Source of the DNA: Diplonema papillatum
Lineage: Eukaryota; Euglenozoa; Diplonemea; Diplonemida; Diplonemidae
Direction: 5' to 3'
Length of the DNA: 64,000 nucleotides
Assembly (NCBI GenBank): GCA_030068145.1
Contig: JAPJBO010000143.1
Location: 62,001-126,000 of the forward strand
The notes under the pieces are model-generated. The model searched no databases, was not told the DNA's origin, and saw only the letters and a list, made by a program, of their open reading frames with translations. A program made the position numbers and the translations under genes. Below are positions 30,045 to 38,936 of this stretch, piece by piece (positions within the stretch are counted from its first letter, which is position 1; each line of letters begins with the position of its first letter).

Positions 30045-30160
30045 AATTCCCTTACATCCCAACACTTGAAATTTTGTTCCCTTATATCCCAATGGGATTG
30101 CCTTGGGCATTGGGATATAAGGGAACAAAATTTGTTGGTTGGGATATAAGGGAACAATAG
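30045..30160. repeat. CCCTTATATCCCAA repeats, both orientations
   Basis: TTGTTCCCTTATATCCCAAT and the reverse complement ATTGGGATATAAGGGAACAA alternate. The same repeat recurs at 30875-30915 and 32555-32755. Confidence 0.8.
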
Positions 30161-30182
30161 CTATTTATTCACCGAGAGAAAA

Positions 30183-30271
30183 GTCGTTTTCTTGCACGAG
30201 GTTTTCCAGATTGCCACGAGAGCCCGCAGGGCTCGAGTGGCAATCTGGAAAACCGAGTGCAAGAAAACGAC
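30183..30271. repeat. 89-bp cruciform-capable inverted repeat
   Basis: 35-bp arms (30183-30217 and 30237-30271) match with two mismatches (GGTTTTCCAGATTGCCAC and its complement). The loop itself contains GAGCCC-GCA-GGGCTC. It could form a very stable hairpin in either strand. Confidence 0.85.
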
Positions 30272-30296
30272 GCCTCGAGGTAAGAAGATTGCTTTA

Positions 30297-30867
30297 CTGC
30301 CGCATCACCTGACTTTTCTGCGTCCGAGAGAGCTACGCACAGGGTGTGGGAGACGCCGAAGGCCAAGAAAGATGGCGTGCCACACACCAGCTACTGGCCA
30401 AGTTCCTGTCGTGTACAACAGCACAGTCGGCTCACACAGTGTACGCTGCACGTCAGCATCCCAAGTTTCCATGGCACTGGCGGTCTCCGACTCCTGCTCC
30501 GCATCCTGCAACGAATGAGCTGGTCCTGCCATTCGAATCATTCTTCCGTTCGCTCAGTAGTGTCAAATCATGCGCGTCAACCTTGTCCCTTGCTGTTCTT
30601 TGGCACTGTGACTTCCACAGGAATGCACCTGAATTGCCCACGAAGACACCGGATTGCCCACGAATGCACCTGCATTGCCCACAAAAGCACCTGGAAACCA
30701 AAACTGCTATGCGTGCAAGAAAAGTAGTTATGCGTGCAAGAAAAGTAGTTATGCGTGCAAGAAAAGTAGTTATGCGTGCAAGAAAAGTAGTTTTGCGTGC
30801 AAGAAAAGTAGCTATGCGTGTAAGAAAAGTAGCTCTCAAGGATGCAGAAAAGTCAGGTGACAGGCAG
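30297..30867. mobile_element. Possible foldback element containing a 21-bp tandem repeat
   Basis: The ends TCACCTGACTTTTCTGC (about 30306) and GCAGAAAAGTCAGGTGA (about 30845) are complementary. Inside, 30710-30835 has six or seven units of TGCGTGCAAGAAAAGTAGTTA, which read as YACKKSS heptads in one frame of a 68-codon open frame (30654-30860). Just before it are short repeats of TTGCCCACGAATGCACCTG. No gene is recognised. Confidence 0.5.
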
Positions 30868-30919
30868 TAAAATTTGTTGTCCCATTGGGATATAAGGGAA
30901 CAAAATTTGTTGACCACAG

Positions 30920-31260
30920 AACCTGGCCACCAGTCAGTCCGACCAGCCTGGACAGACCAGACAGCCTGGACAGCCTGGACAGCCTGGACAGCCTGGACAG
31001 CCTGACCAGACCGGTCAGTCCAACCAGCCCGGACTGACCAGACAGCCTGGACTGACCAGACAGTCCGACCAGCCTGGACAAACCAGACAGCCTGGACAGC
31101 CTGACCACCAGTCAGTCCGACCAGCCCGGACTGACCAGACAGCCCGGACAGCCTGGACAGACCAGACAGTCCGACAAGCTTGGCAGGCTGGAGGCTGGAG
31201 CCTGACCAGTCTAGTCCGGCTGACCCAGAGTCCGACCAGCCTGGACTGCCTGACCAGACC
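30920..31260 (+). repeat. CCTGGACAG/GACCAGA short tandem repeats
   Basis: Irregular units of CAGCCTGGACAG, CAGTCCGACCAGCC and TGACCAGACAG. This is the expanded counterpart of 15021-15120 and the first part of composite repeat copy B. Confidence 0.9.
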
Positions 31261-31384
31261 AAGCCCTGGCGGTTGGTGCTGCAAGATCAACAGGAAGGGT
31301 GGGTCTTCTAGGTCCTTGGTTTCTTTCAATGGGAAGAACGGGAACAAAATTAGTTACCCAATGAACAGATGCAGAACCTGTCCT

Positions 31385-32290
31385 GCTGTAGGAAGGTACA
31401 AGGTTGTTAAAAGTCCACACGAATCACAGGAGGTAGAACATGATTCATGGATTAAGTTTGAAAGTACGAATCACAGGACGTGGAACATGATTCGTAGGAC
31501 CGCTGAGCACAAAGTTACCAAGTTTTCAAAACACCGCAACGGAGCAGGCGCCCGGCAGGCAATAGGCTCGGTCAGGACTGATCCCTCACACCGAAGTGAT
31601 CACGGGTTGCCTTGTGAGCGTAGATGCGCGGGGCTGAACTCAGGCTGCATGAGTGGGTTTTGTCAGGTAACAATGGCCCTCCACACCGGATCTCAAGAGT
31701 AAGCTTCGTTTCCAAAAGTCGTGATCAAGTCTGTATACCCACAGAAGGCGCGAACTTAACGCAAGGACCCTTCAGACGTGGAACGCATTGGTCAGAAAAG
31801 CAAACACCGCAACGGAGCAGGCGCCCGGCAGGCATTAGGCTCGGTCAGGACTGATCCCTCACACCGAAGTGATCATGGGTTGCCTTGTGAGCGTAGATGC
31901 GCGGGGCTGAACTCAGGCTGCATAGTGGGTTTGCGGAACTGCCGTAGCATCGATCAGCGAGTAAACGTATCCATCCCTGGCCGTGGCGCTCGATGGCTTC
32001 GGTAAACCGCATCGCGTATACAGACGAGACTTGACTCCGTACTTAGAGAGCGAATTCCGTCGATCATGGTGCAGATGACTTTACGCAGGACGATGCAATA
32101 TTACCCCTCCCTTCCCTCTTTGCCCTCCCGAAAAGAAAAGGCGTCGTTGAGCAGAGTGTAAAAAAGGATACGGGTGCACGAGCACGCGGGGCTCATGCAG
32201 ATGGAAAAAATCGGCCAATTTATCCGTAACGTAAAACACGCAACATGCAAGAAGCTGCAGCGCAACCGGATGCGAAGTAGGGCAGTGCTA
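31385..32290 (+). repeat. Composite dispersed repeat, copy B (without the MITE)
   Basis: Same order as 15120-16500: GAATCACAGGAGGTAGAACA, GTACGAATCACAGGACGTGG, two units with ACACCGCAACGGAGCAGGCG and CTCGGTCAGGACTGATCCCT (31533 and 31802), GAACTCAGGCTGCAT, ACGTATCCATCCCTGGCCGT, then the intact MITE target GATGACTTTACGCAGG. No conserved protein frame. Confidence 0.9.
32077..32090 (+). other. Empty (pre-insertion) site of MITE M1
   Basis: GACTTTACGCAGGA here corresponds to GACTTTAC-[MITE]-TTACGCAGGA at 15797-16031, so TTAC was duplicated on insertion. Confidence 0.9.
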
Positions 32291-32554
32291 AACATGTGCT
32301 GACTGCTTCCAGGATTGAAATTGCTGGTGCTGGTCCTGCTGCCAATCTTGTTACGACGGTTGCTTCCTCTTCCTCTGGCCGCATGACCACAAGGGCCGAA
32401 GTGGCAGTAAAATTTGAGAAATTGAAACCTCATTTTGGAGGTAAACGCAGCCTCAGAATTAGATTTTTTTTGTTTCAACGACACGTAACGTCCCCGAATA
32501 GTCACTTTGACCCCCGGGAATTTTTTTTAAAGGGGTCCCCCAAAATCGTCATGA

Positions 32555-32755
32555 CCACAAATTTTGTTCCCTTATATCCCAATGGGACAACAAATTTTGT
32601 TCCCTTATATCCCAACCAACAAATTTTGTTCCCTTATATCCCAATGGGATTGCCTTGCCCAAGGTAATCCCATTGGGATATAAGGGAACAAAATTTGTTG
32701 TCCCATTGGGATATAAGGGAACAAAATTTGTTGGTTAGGATATAAGGGAAATTCA
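32555..32755. repeat. About 200-bp palindromic array of CCCTTATATCCCAA repeats
   Basis: Repeats in one orientation (TTTGTTCCCTTATATCCCAA) switch to the other at about 32660 (CCTTGCCCAAGG). This makes arms of about 38 bp that match almost perfectly, extended by further repeats. 32291-32554 shows no gene. Confidence 0.9.
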
Positions 32756-32825
32756 CCTGAAAATATACATCTCTTGGTAAAAACCACAGACGGGGAAGTT
32801 GGAAAGTGTAGGTGTCTTGTGCGAG

Positions 32826-33731
32826 ATGTTCACGACGATGGAGCCCGTGCTGCCGGCTGGGCTGCGTCTGAAGTCGGAGAAGTATTTCAAGACTGTGAAC
32901 CTCATCCTGGGCATCGGCTCGCTGGCGTGCGTCCTCATCGCGGCGGGAGAGCTGGAGCGGGGTCCGGACACCATGACCAACTTCTGGGGCGTCGGCAGCA
33001 CGACAGTCTTCAAGGAGAAGCTGCGGCTAACGCTCGACAACTGCGTGCTGGCCACCAACGTCGACATAGGCTCGTACGACGTTCGCTACAACATGACGGT
33101 GAACACCGCCCTTCCGCTGGCGGCGCTGTCGGCGACTGTCATCAAACGGGCGATATTGATCAGCGCCGCGGCGGTGGTCCTTTCGCTGGTGAACAAGATC
33201 CTGTTCAACTACAACGTGCACCAACTCCGCTTCTACAGCTTCGTCGTGTCGAAAGCGTATTTGATGCTGCTCGAGTTTCTCTTCACGATTTGGGCGCTCG
33301 CGGATCTGGTCAGTTCGCAAGGTCTGGCGCAGGAGCTTACCGACTACCTGGACTTTTGCTCCGGCAACAGCGACACGCCGGCCCACGTCTTCACGGCGCC
33401 GCCGTTCATCCCGCTGTACGTCGCGTTCTCGGTGCTGCTGCTGGGGCACTGCGTCACGGCCGGAATCCTTCTGTCCCACTCCGCCCGCAGGGTGCCGCCC
33501 GAGTTCCTGGCGCACTGGGAGGACATCTGCCTGCTCCTGTCGAAGTGCCCGAAGAAGTCGGCGGTCCCGGCGTACGTGGAATCGTGCCTGCACAAGGAGA
33601 TCAACGGCTACGAGAACCTGCCCGGCATCAAGCACCTGCTGGCCCAGGACCTGATGCTGCTGGACCCCGCCGCACTGCAGCCAGAGGCGGTTCGGTCAGT
33701 GGACGAGATGCCGGCCCGGAGCTACTACTAG
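32826..33731 (+). CDS. Four-helix integral membrane protein of unknown family, 301 aa
   Basis: A single open frame runs from ATG 32826 to TAG 33729-33731 with strong C/G third-position bias. 32838 is an alternative start, MEPVLPAGLRL. Four hydrophobic segments stand out: residues 23-41 (VNLILGIGSLACVLIAAG), 106-126, 136-163 (LMLLEFLFTIWALADLV) and 193-216 (FIPLYVAFSVLLLGHCVTAG). The 64-residue loop between the first two carries a possible N-glycosylation site (N89-M-T). The C-terminal tail of about 85 residues is hydrophilic, with a Cys-containing stretch (CLLLSKCPKK). This topology, with both termini likely cytoplasmic, resembles four-pass proteins in general, but I find no diagnostic tetraspanin or claudin motif. 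No intron is needed. A damaged copy of the second half lies 430 bp downstream. Confidence 0.8.
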   Translation: MFTTMEPVLPAGLRLKSEKYFKTVNLILGIGSLACVLIAAGELERGPDTMTNFWGVGSTTVFKEKLRLTLDNCVLATNVDIGSYDVRYNMTVNTALPLAALSATVIKRAILISAAAVVLSLVNKILFNYNVHQLRFYSFVVSKAYLMLLEFLFTIWALADLVSSQGLAQELTDYLDFCSGNSDTPAHVFTAPPFIPLYVAFSVLLLGHCVTAGILLSHSARRVPPEFLAHWEDICLLLSKCPKKSAVPAYVESCLHKEINGYENLPGIKHLLAQDLMLLDPAALQPEAVRSVDEMPARSYY

Positions 33732-34161
33732 AACTCCTAGAGGAGAATGTCCCTTCGTAACACATCCACCGGGTGACGACGATCTCCACACTAGCCTCCG
33801 GCTGACAGAATGTGGGAAACATGTGTTGGAAAACAGGATCCGGAACTATATATATATAGGCGAGGTGTATGTGTTTGCGGAGAAGAGATGCCCACCCGAA
33901 GCTACGGTTAGAAGAGAATTCCCCTTTGTAAAAGACTAGCTGGGCTACGACGTTCTACACACAAGCCTCCGGCTGACAGCTTGACAGAATGTAGGTATTA
34001 TGTGTTGGCTGGAAACACAGGCTAGGTGGCTGCGCGCGTTCCGACATGTTGCGGGGGCACTGTATCACGGCCGGGACGCTTCTCTCGTCCCAAGTTCCTG
34101 GCACACTGAGAGGGCATCTGCCTGCTCCTGTCGAAGGGCCCGAAGAAGTCGGCAGTATTTG
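33732..34161 (+). repeat. 3' flank of the membrane protein gene with repeated tail modules
   Basis: The module GAGATGCC-GCCCGGAGCTAC-GGAG (end of the coding sequence), followed by CCTCCGGCTGACAGAATG and AACAGGATCCGGAACTATA, occurs near 33708, 33886, 34578 and 34739. Only some copies keep a stop in frame. A degenerate relative is at 42840-42900. At 34060-34160 GGGGCACTG, TTCCTGGCACACTG and TGCCTGCTCCTGTCGAAGGG echo the gene's own sequence. Confidence 0.65.
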
Positions 34162-34604
34162 GGCGCTCGCGGATCTGGTCAGTTGTCGCAAGGTCTGGCG
34201 CAGGAGCTTACCGACTACTACCTGGACTTTTGCTTCGGCAACAGCGACACGCCGGCCCACGTCTTCACGGCGCCGCCGTTCATCCTGCTGTACATCGCGT
34301 TCTCGGTGCTGCTGCTGGGGCACTGCGTCACGGCCGGATCCTTCTGTCCCACTCCGCCCGCAGGGTGCCGCCCGATTTCCTGGCGCACTGGGAGGACATC
34401 TGCCTGCTCCTGTCGAAGTGCCCGAAGAAGTCGGCGGTCCCGGCGTACGTGGAATCGTGCCTGCACAAGGAGATCAACGGCTACGAGAACCCGCCCGGCA
34501 TCAAGCACCTGCTGGCCCAGGACCTGATGCTGCTGGACCCCGCCGCACTGCAGCCAGAGGCGGTTCGGTCAGTGGACGAGATGCCGGCCCGGAGCTACTA
34601 CTAG
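34162..34604 (+). pseudogene. Partial pseudogene copy of the four-helix protein gene
   Basis: It matches 33289-33731 closely, from TTGGGCGCTCGCGGATCTGG to the stop. The copy has a 4-base insertion (GTTGTCGC for GTTCGC), a 3-base TAC duplication and a 1-base deletion in GGCCGGATCC, so the frame is broken twice. It is a tandem, not reverse-transcribed, copy. Confidence 0.9.
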
Positions 34605-35564
34605 AGGAGCACGTCCCATTGTAACATGTTACGACGATCTCCACACCAGCCTCCGGCTGACAGAATGTGTAGGGAACAGTGAGTTGGCAAACAGGATCCG
34701 GAACTATAGGCGAGTTACGTAAATGCTTGCGTAGAAGAGATGCCAGCCCGGAGCTACCACTAAAGGAGAGTACTCTTAGCCCACAGCGTTTCAAACGAAC
34801 TTTCACTCCAACTCCAAAAAACCAATGTCCAACCAAACAATACGGCTGTGCACAGCACAGCCGGCGGCGTCAGAATGAGTATGTATTCTGAATGCCGTCA
34901 TGAGAGCACTCCGAAGCCAGGGTTCGCCACGGGGAGGTCAAGCGGCTCTGGAAGTACTCCGCGGCTTGCCCGGCAAGCCGGCGCAGCGTCTGCAAGGAAA
35001 AGAGCCAGCGGGCCAGCAGGGCGCAAGGAGAGGAGGTTGGCAGCTTTAGATGTATGGCAACACAATATATCAGCAGCGACCTGTTGCCTTACCTGAACTG
35101 GACCACGTCCACTGGCCCCGTGTGGTGGCCAGCATCCGATACTGAGTGCGCAACAACTCGCTCACCGAATGCACCGGCGACTGAAAGTAGATGATGCTCA
35201 ATGTGCTCCAGCACCGGGTGGGGCAGTTAAGCTGCGCGGTTCATTTTGCGGGTGTGCACAGCCACATATCCGGTGTGACCCAGGGTTGCTTCTTTCGTGT
35301 AACGGTTGTCCAGAAAAAATCTTTTCTGCTAGACGTTGTTTTCCCCGGTGTCCGCCCGTAATCATCCACTCGACAAGCCGCGGGACCTTTCTTCAAAGGG
35401 GCACCGGCTGCTTCGAGTCCACCGCAGGCGACCTCGAAAGGCGCACAGTCGCTGCTTAGTAAGCATCCACTCCGTTCTCAGGCTCGAGACAAGCCACAGG
35501 ACGATGCTACTCGCGGGCCGTCTCTGCGCTTTCGGCGGCGCAGACTGCTCCGGCGGACGACGCC
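34605..35564. other. Gene-free stretch
   Basis: 34776-34815 is a partial 55-nt element (TTTCAAACGAACTTTCACTC). 35125-35215 resembles 43140-43235 (CATCCGATACTGAGTG, GAATGCACCGG). No gene is recognised. Confidence 0.5.
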
Positions 35565-36620
35565 AGTGAAGATCCGCAGGATTTCACTGGATTTGCGGGA
35601 GTCGCACCGGATTTCAGTCGTGTGCTCCGGCGGACGACGCCAGTGGAGATCCGCAGGGTTGCACTGGATTTGCGGGTGTCACACCGGATTTCACTGGATT
35701 TGCGGGTGTCACACCGGATTTCACACTGGACTTGTGCGTGTCACACCGGATTTCAGTCGTGTGCTCCGGCGGACGATGCCAGTGGAGATCCGCAGGGTTG
35801 CACTGGATTTGCGGGTGTCACACCGGATTTCACTGGATTTGCGGGTGTCACACCGGATTTCACACTGGATTTGTGCGTGTCACACCGGATTTCAGTCGTG
35901 TGCTCCGGCGGACGACGCCAGTGGAGATCCGCAGGATTTCACTGATTTGCGGATGTCACACCGGATTTCACTGGATTTGCGGGTGTCACACCGGATTTCA
36001 CACTGGATTTGTGCGTGTCACACCGGATTTCAGTCGTGTGCTCCGGCGGACGACGCCAGTGGAGATCCGCAGGGTTGCACTGGATTTGCGGGTGTCACAC
36101 CGGATTTCACTGGATTTGCGGGTGTCACACCGGATTTCACACTGGATTTGTGCGTGTCACACCGGATTTCAGTCGTGTGCTCCGGCGGACGACGCCAGTG
36201 GAGATCCGCAGGATTTCACTGATTTGCGGGTGTCACACCGGATTTCACACCGGATTTGCGGGTGTCACACCGGATTTCAGTCGTGTGCTCCGGCGGACGA
36301 CGCCAGTGGAGATCCGCAGGATTTCACTGATTTGCGGGTGTCACACCGGATTTCACACCGGATTTGCGGGTGTCACACCGGATTTGCGGGTGTCACACCG
36401 GATTTGCGGGTGTCACACCGGATTTGCGGGTGTCACACCGGATTTGCGGGCGTCACACAGGATTTGCGGGTGTCACACCGGATTTGCGGGTGTCACACCG
36501 GATTTGCGGGTGTCACACCGGATTTGCGGGTGTCACACCGGATTTCACACCGGATTTGCGGGTGTCACACCGGATTTGCGGGCGTCACACCGGATTTCAC
36601 ACCGGATTTGCGGGCGTACC
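35565..36620. repeat. 20-bp minisatellite (GATTTGCGGGTGTCACACCG) in higher-order units
   Basis: 20-bp units are interspersed with a 48-bp block (TTTCAGTCGTGTGCTCCGGC, GGACGACGCCAGTGGAGATC) that recurs about seven times. The last 250 bp are nearly pure 20-mers. All three forward frames stay open for hundreds of codons because the unit lacks stops in any frame. The apparent proteins are by-products. Confidence 0.95.
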
Positions 36621-36879
36621 CACGCCGACACTTCGACCGCGCAGTCAACTCCCCCACTCGGTGCTGGAGGCGCCGTGTGCTCAAGCGAGCCACCTACAGT
36701 TACCCACCTTCGCACCTGTGTTTGTTTCAGTACGTTGCCTCCGGTCGCTGCCAGCTACTAATTCCTTAGTATCGACGAATGCATTGTTAAGTAGCACAAA
36801 AAAAGGCCACTGTCCGCACACGCGGGCAGGTGGCTCTGTCCATTACTTGCCCCCCCCTGTTTGATCGAACAGCCGCCTG

Positions 36880-37023
36880 CACGGTGAAGCCCAGCCTCAG
36901 AAGCTGGAGTTAGAGAGGGCCCGAGTCACACCCGAAAAGCGGGTGTGCTACAACCAAAACGCATGTAAAATCCACCCGCTTTTTTTGCTTTAACTCCAGC
37001 TTCTGAGGCTGGACTCCACCGTG
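36880..37023. mobile_element. Inverted-repeat element family M2, copy 1 (144 bp)
   Basis: Ends CACGGTGAAGCCCAGCCTCA and, in complement, CACGGTGGAGTCCAGCCTCA, each extended by GAAGCTGGAGTTA. The inner part has a CACCCGAAAAGCGGGTG hairpin. Relatives: 45172-45297, 59742-60132, and a fragment at 56003-56027. Confidence 0.85.
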
Positions 37024-37379
37024 TGACAAACCGGACTCACACTGCTGTCCTGTCTGCAGACACTCAGGTCGCGCTATCTGCCTTACGTGTGCGTGACTTA
37101 AATAAGCCGGTCCAATTCCTGCTCATAGACTGTTGATGGACTGCGATAGCCAGCAGCAGGCAATTGATGACCGAATCACGTGTTGGACACATACCGTTCC
37201 GAAGCACGTTCTTTCATGACCCCCCACCTCCCCCCCGCGGCTGGCCTAGCGATCACGCGAGCTCGCAATGTTATTCAGTAGAACCAATCCAAACTCCCCG
37301 CCGTTGTTTCCCCGCTCACCTGTGTGTCAATGTGATGCGCCAGCACGAGAGTTGAAGAAGAGACGAGGCACCAGACTTG
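37024..37379. other. Flanking stretch with a partial repeat
   Basis: 37023-37110 is a partial copy of the repeat best seen at 51008-51150 (CTGTCCTGTCTGCAGACACT, CAGGTC, GTGCGTGACTTA). The rest shows no gene. Confidence 0.5.
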
Positions 37380-37555
37380 TTCATAGCGACGTGGAGTTGG
37401 CTGGATCTGTAGCTTTTCCTGGGATTTGGCTTGAAACTGCAGATTATCCCGGATGTTGGCAGCGAATCCTGGATCCGTAGCTTAGCCGGAATCTTGGCTT
37501 GGAAGCTCATCCTGGATGTTGGTAGCGTATCCTGGATCCGTAGATAAGCAGAACT
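37380..37555. repeat. Imperfect tandem repeats around GGATCCGTAG and GATGTTGGCAGCG
   Basis: CCTGGATCCGTAG, CCCGGATGTTGGCAGCGAAT and CTCATCCTGGATGTTGGTAG recur two or three times. No coding frame. Confidence 0.6.
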
Positions 37556-37584
37556 GTTCAAAGGCGAAACGTTCTCCCACTATT

Positions 37585-37794
37585 CACGTCCCTGCCACTT
37601 GTACACACCGCCCGTCGTTGCTACCGATTGGCTGGGGGATAGAGCTTGGGAGGGAAGCTCGTCCTTGACAACACGTTATGAGCTTGCACTGATTACGTCC
37701 CTGCCATTGCCCGTCGTTGCTACCGATTGGCTGTGGGTATAGAGCTTGGGAGAGGGAAGTTCGTTCTTGGCACAAGTCATCAGCTTGCACTGAG
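37585..37794 (+). rRNA. 18S rRNA 3'-end fragments in tandem (pseudogene)
   Basis: 37585-37634 carries CACGTCCCTGCC, TTGTACACACCGCCCGTCGT and GCTACCGATTGG, the universally conserved region before helix 44 of eukaryotic SSU rRNA. 37678-37732 repeats it as GAGCTTGCACTGATTACGTC and GCCCGTCGTTGCTACCGATT but lacks TTGTACACACC. 37777-37794 has only GTCATCAGCTTGCACTGA. Each is followed by a non-ribosomal tail (ATAGAGCTTGGGAG). They are short and mutually diverged, so not functional. They do confirm a eukaryotic nuclear source. Confidence 0.85.
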
Positions 37795-37888
37795 CAACCT
37801 TCCGCCGGCGGAGAATACCGCTGCCGAAAGAAATCAACCGCCTTCAGGTGGGGCCAGTTTGACACTTGCTGTCGTTGGGGGGGGGGGG
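37795..37888 (+). repeat. 85-bp dispersed element with G-run tail (family E85), copy 1
   Basis: AACCTTCCGCCGGCGGAGAA ... AATCAACCGCCTTCAGGTGG ... GACACTTGCTGTCGTTG followed by a run of 12 G. It directly abuts the rRNA fragments. Relatives at 59675, 60180, 61388, 61764 and 62272, all on this strand. Confidence 0.75.
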
Positions 37889-38191
37889 AAACAAAAATAA
37901 GGAAGCCAAAAGAAACGAGCGGAAAGAAGAGGAGAAAGCACAGGTGACGGGGGGAGGCGTGAGGAACGCGAATACTCACGCCATAGAGCAACGACGCAGT
38001 GCAATACGAGCACAAAATAGCTGCCGTTCGAGTCTTCCGCAGGGGAGACACAGGCGAAGATGGGAGAACGAGTGCAAGACCTTCGTTTCGAATGGGGCCC
38101 GAATGCTGATTCCGTCAGGGTATGCTTTTTTAGACCATGCGTTCAAGAGCGAAACCTGAGACGAAGAACGAGGTGCACACACCGCGGTGAA
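37889..38191. other. Gene-free stretch
   Basis: No gene recognised. Purine-rich near 37890-37945. ACACCGCGGTGAA at 38179-38191 is a direct repeat of 38489-38501, flanking the next element. Confidence 0.4.
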
Positions 38192-38497
38192 GAGAAGAAG
38201 AAGAAAAGAAAAAGGCCGCTCCTGGTCCAGGAACGTGACGGTCAACCACAGCTTGCAAAGCTTGAGTCGGAGGCAGCAAAGTGCCACAACCCCGTCCGCT
38301 CTGCCCTGCGGCTGACCGTCTCGACGAGCTTGTGTTCAGCGCGAGCGCCAAGCCCCAAGGTGCGCTAAGCCTTGATGCTTTAGTTTGGGAAATCGGTAGC
38401 CACTTGACCCGAGGGCCCGTGGCTCTGCAGTACCGCCGAACACGTGAAGCTTGGCTCCCGTGTAGCAGGCTTTCCCTGGTACCTAACAACACCGCGG
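38192..38497 (+). mobile_element. About 300-bp element, inverted partner of 40877-41180
   Basis: Starts in GAAGAAGAAAAGAAAAAGG and contains GGAACGTGACGGTCAACCAC, CGGAGGCAGCAAAGTGCCAC and GGAAATCGGTAGCCACTTGA. It is flanked by 13-bp direct repeats ACACCGCGGTGAA. The same sequence lies inverted inside OSCP1 intron 1, with a fragment in intron 2 at 43955-44047. Confidence 0.8.
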
Positions 38498-38521
38498 TGA
38501 AAAAAAACACAGGGGGCTAGT

Positions 38522-38700
38522 CCCTCAAGGTTTCATACCCCACTTTGGGAGCCGTACACCATTTTTACCCCTTTTTACCTCTTTCTAATTCGCATCCCTT
38601 TCCTAGACAACGTCTTCCTCGAAGAAGACTTGATGCTAGCATCAACCATGCATAAGAGGCAGTGCTCTGCCTAAACATTAAACTAAGATTTCCCCGCTAT
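38522..38700 (+). mobile_element. Introner-like element 4, upstream of OSCP1
   Basis: TTTCATACCCCACTTTGGGA ... TTCCTCGAAGAAGACTTGAT, the perfect palindrome TGATGCTAGCATCA, ACCATGCATAAG, hairpin AGGCAGTGCTCTGCCT, AAACATTAAACTAAG, TTTCCCCGC. This is the best preserved reference copy. It may mark an intron in the OSCP1 5' untranslated region, but no donor or acceptor could be fixed. A pyrimidine tract ending in TTACAAG at about 38854 is a possible acceptor. Confidence 0.7.
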
Positions 38701-38936
38701 TTTTCTATTAGCATAGACTTGCGGGTTCCGACCCCGGCGAGTAAAAGGTTGCCTCTTCCGCGGGAAGGGTGGCCGGTGCTTCTCACCGGCCCCGACGCAC
38801 GCCAGCGTCCCTCACTGTCTTTCTCTGTGTCTCTCTCCCTCTTTTCTTACAAGGAAGCGAGGTTTGGCGGCAGGTCTTCCAAGAGAAGGGAAATAAACCT
38901 GGTCCCAATGAAACCACGCCCGCACCAACACAACAG

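Noticed and set aside
34046-34624. Independent 190-codon gene downstream of the membrane protein
   Set aside because: It is a shifted frame of the damaged duplicate of 33289-33731.
35566-36769. Long forward frames encoding repeated DLRVSHRICGCHTGF
   Set aside because: The 20-bp unit has no stop in any forward frame, so openness carries no information; composition is identical in all phases.
38660-38700. Helitron 3' end (hairpin, about 10 nt, CTAA)
   Set aside because: The hairpin plus CTAA fits a Helitron terminus, but similarity between copies continues past CTAA into TTTCCCCC, and the right border is AG at a splice site in OSCP1. I kept introner-like as the better reading.
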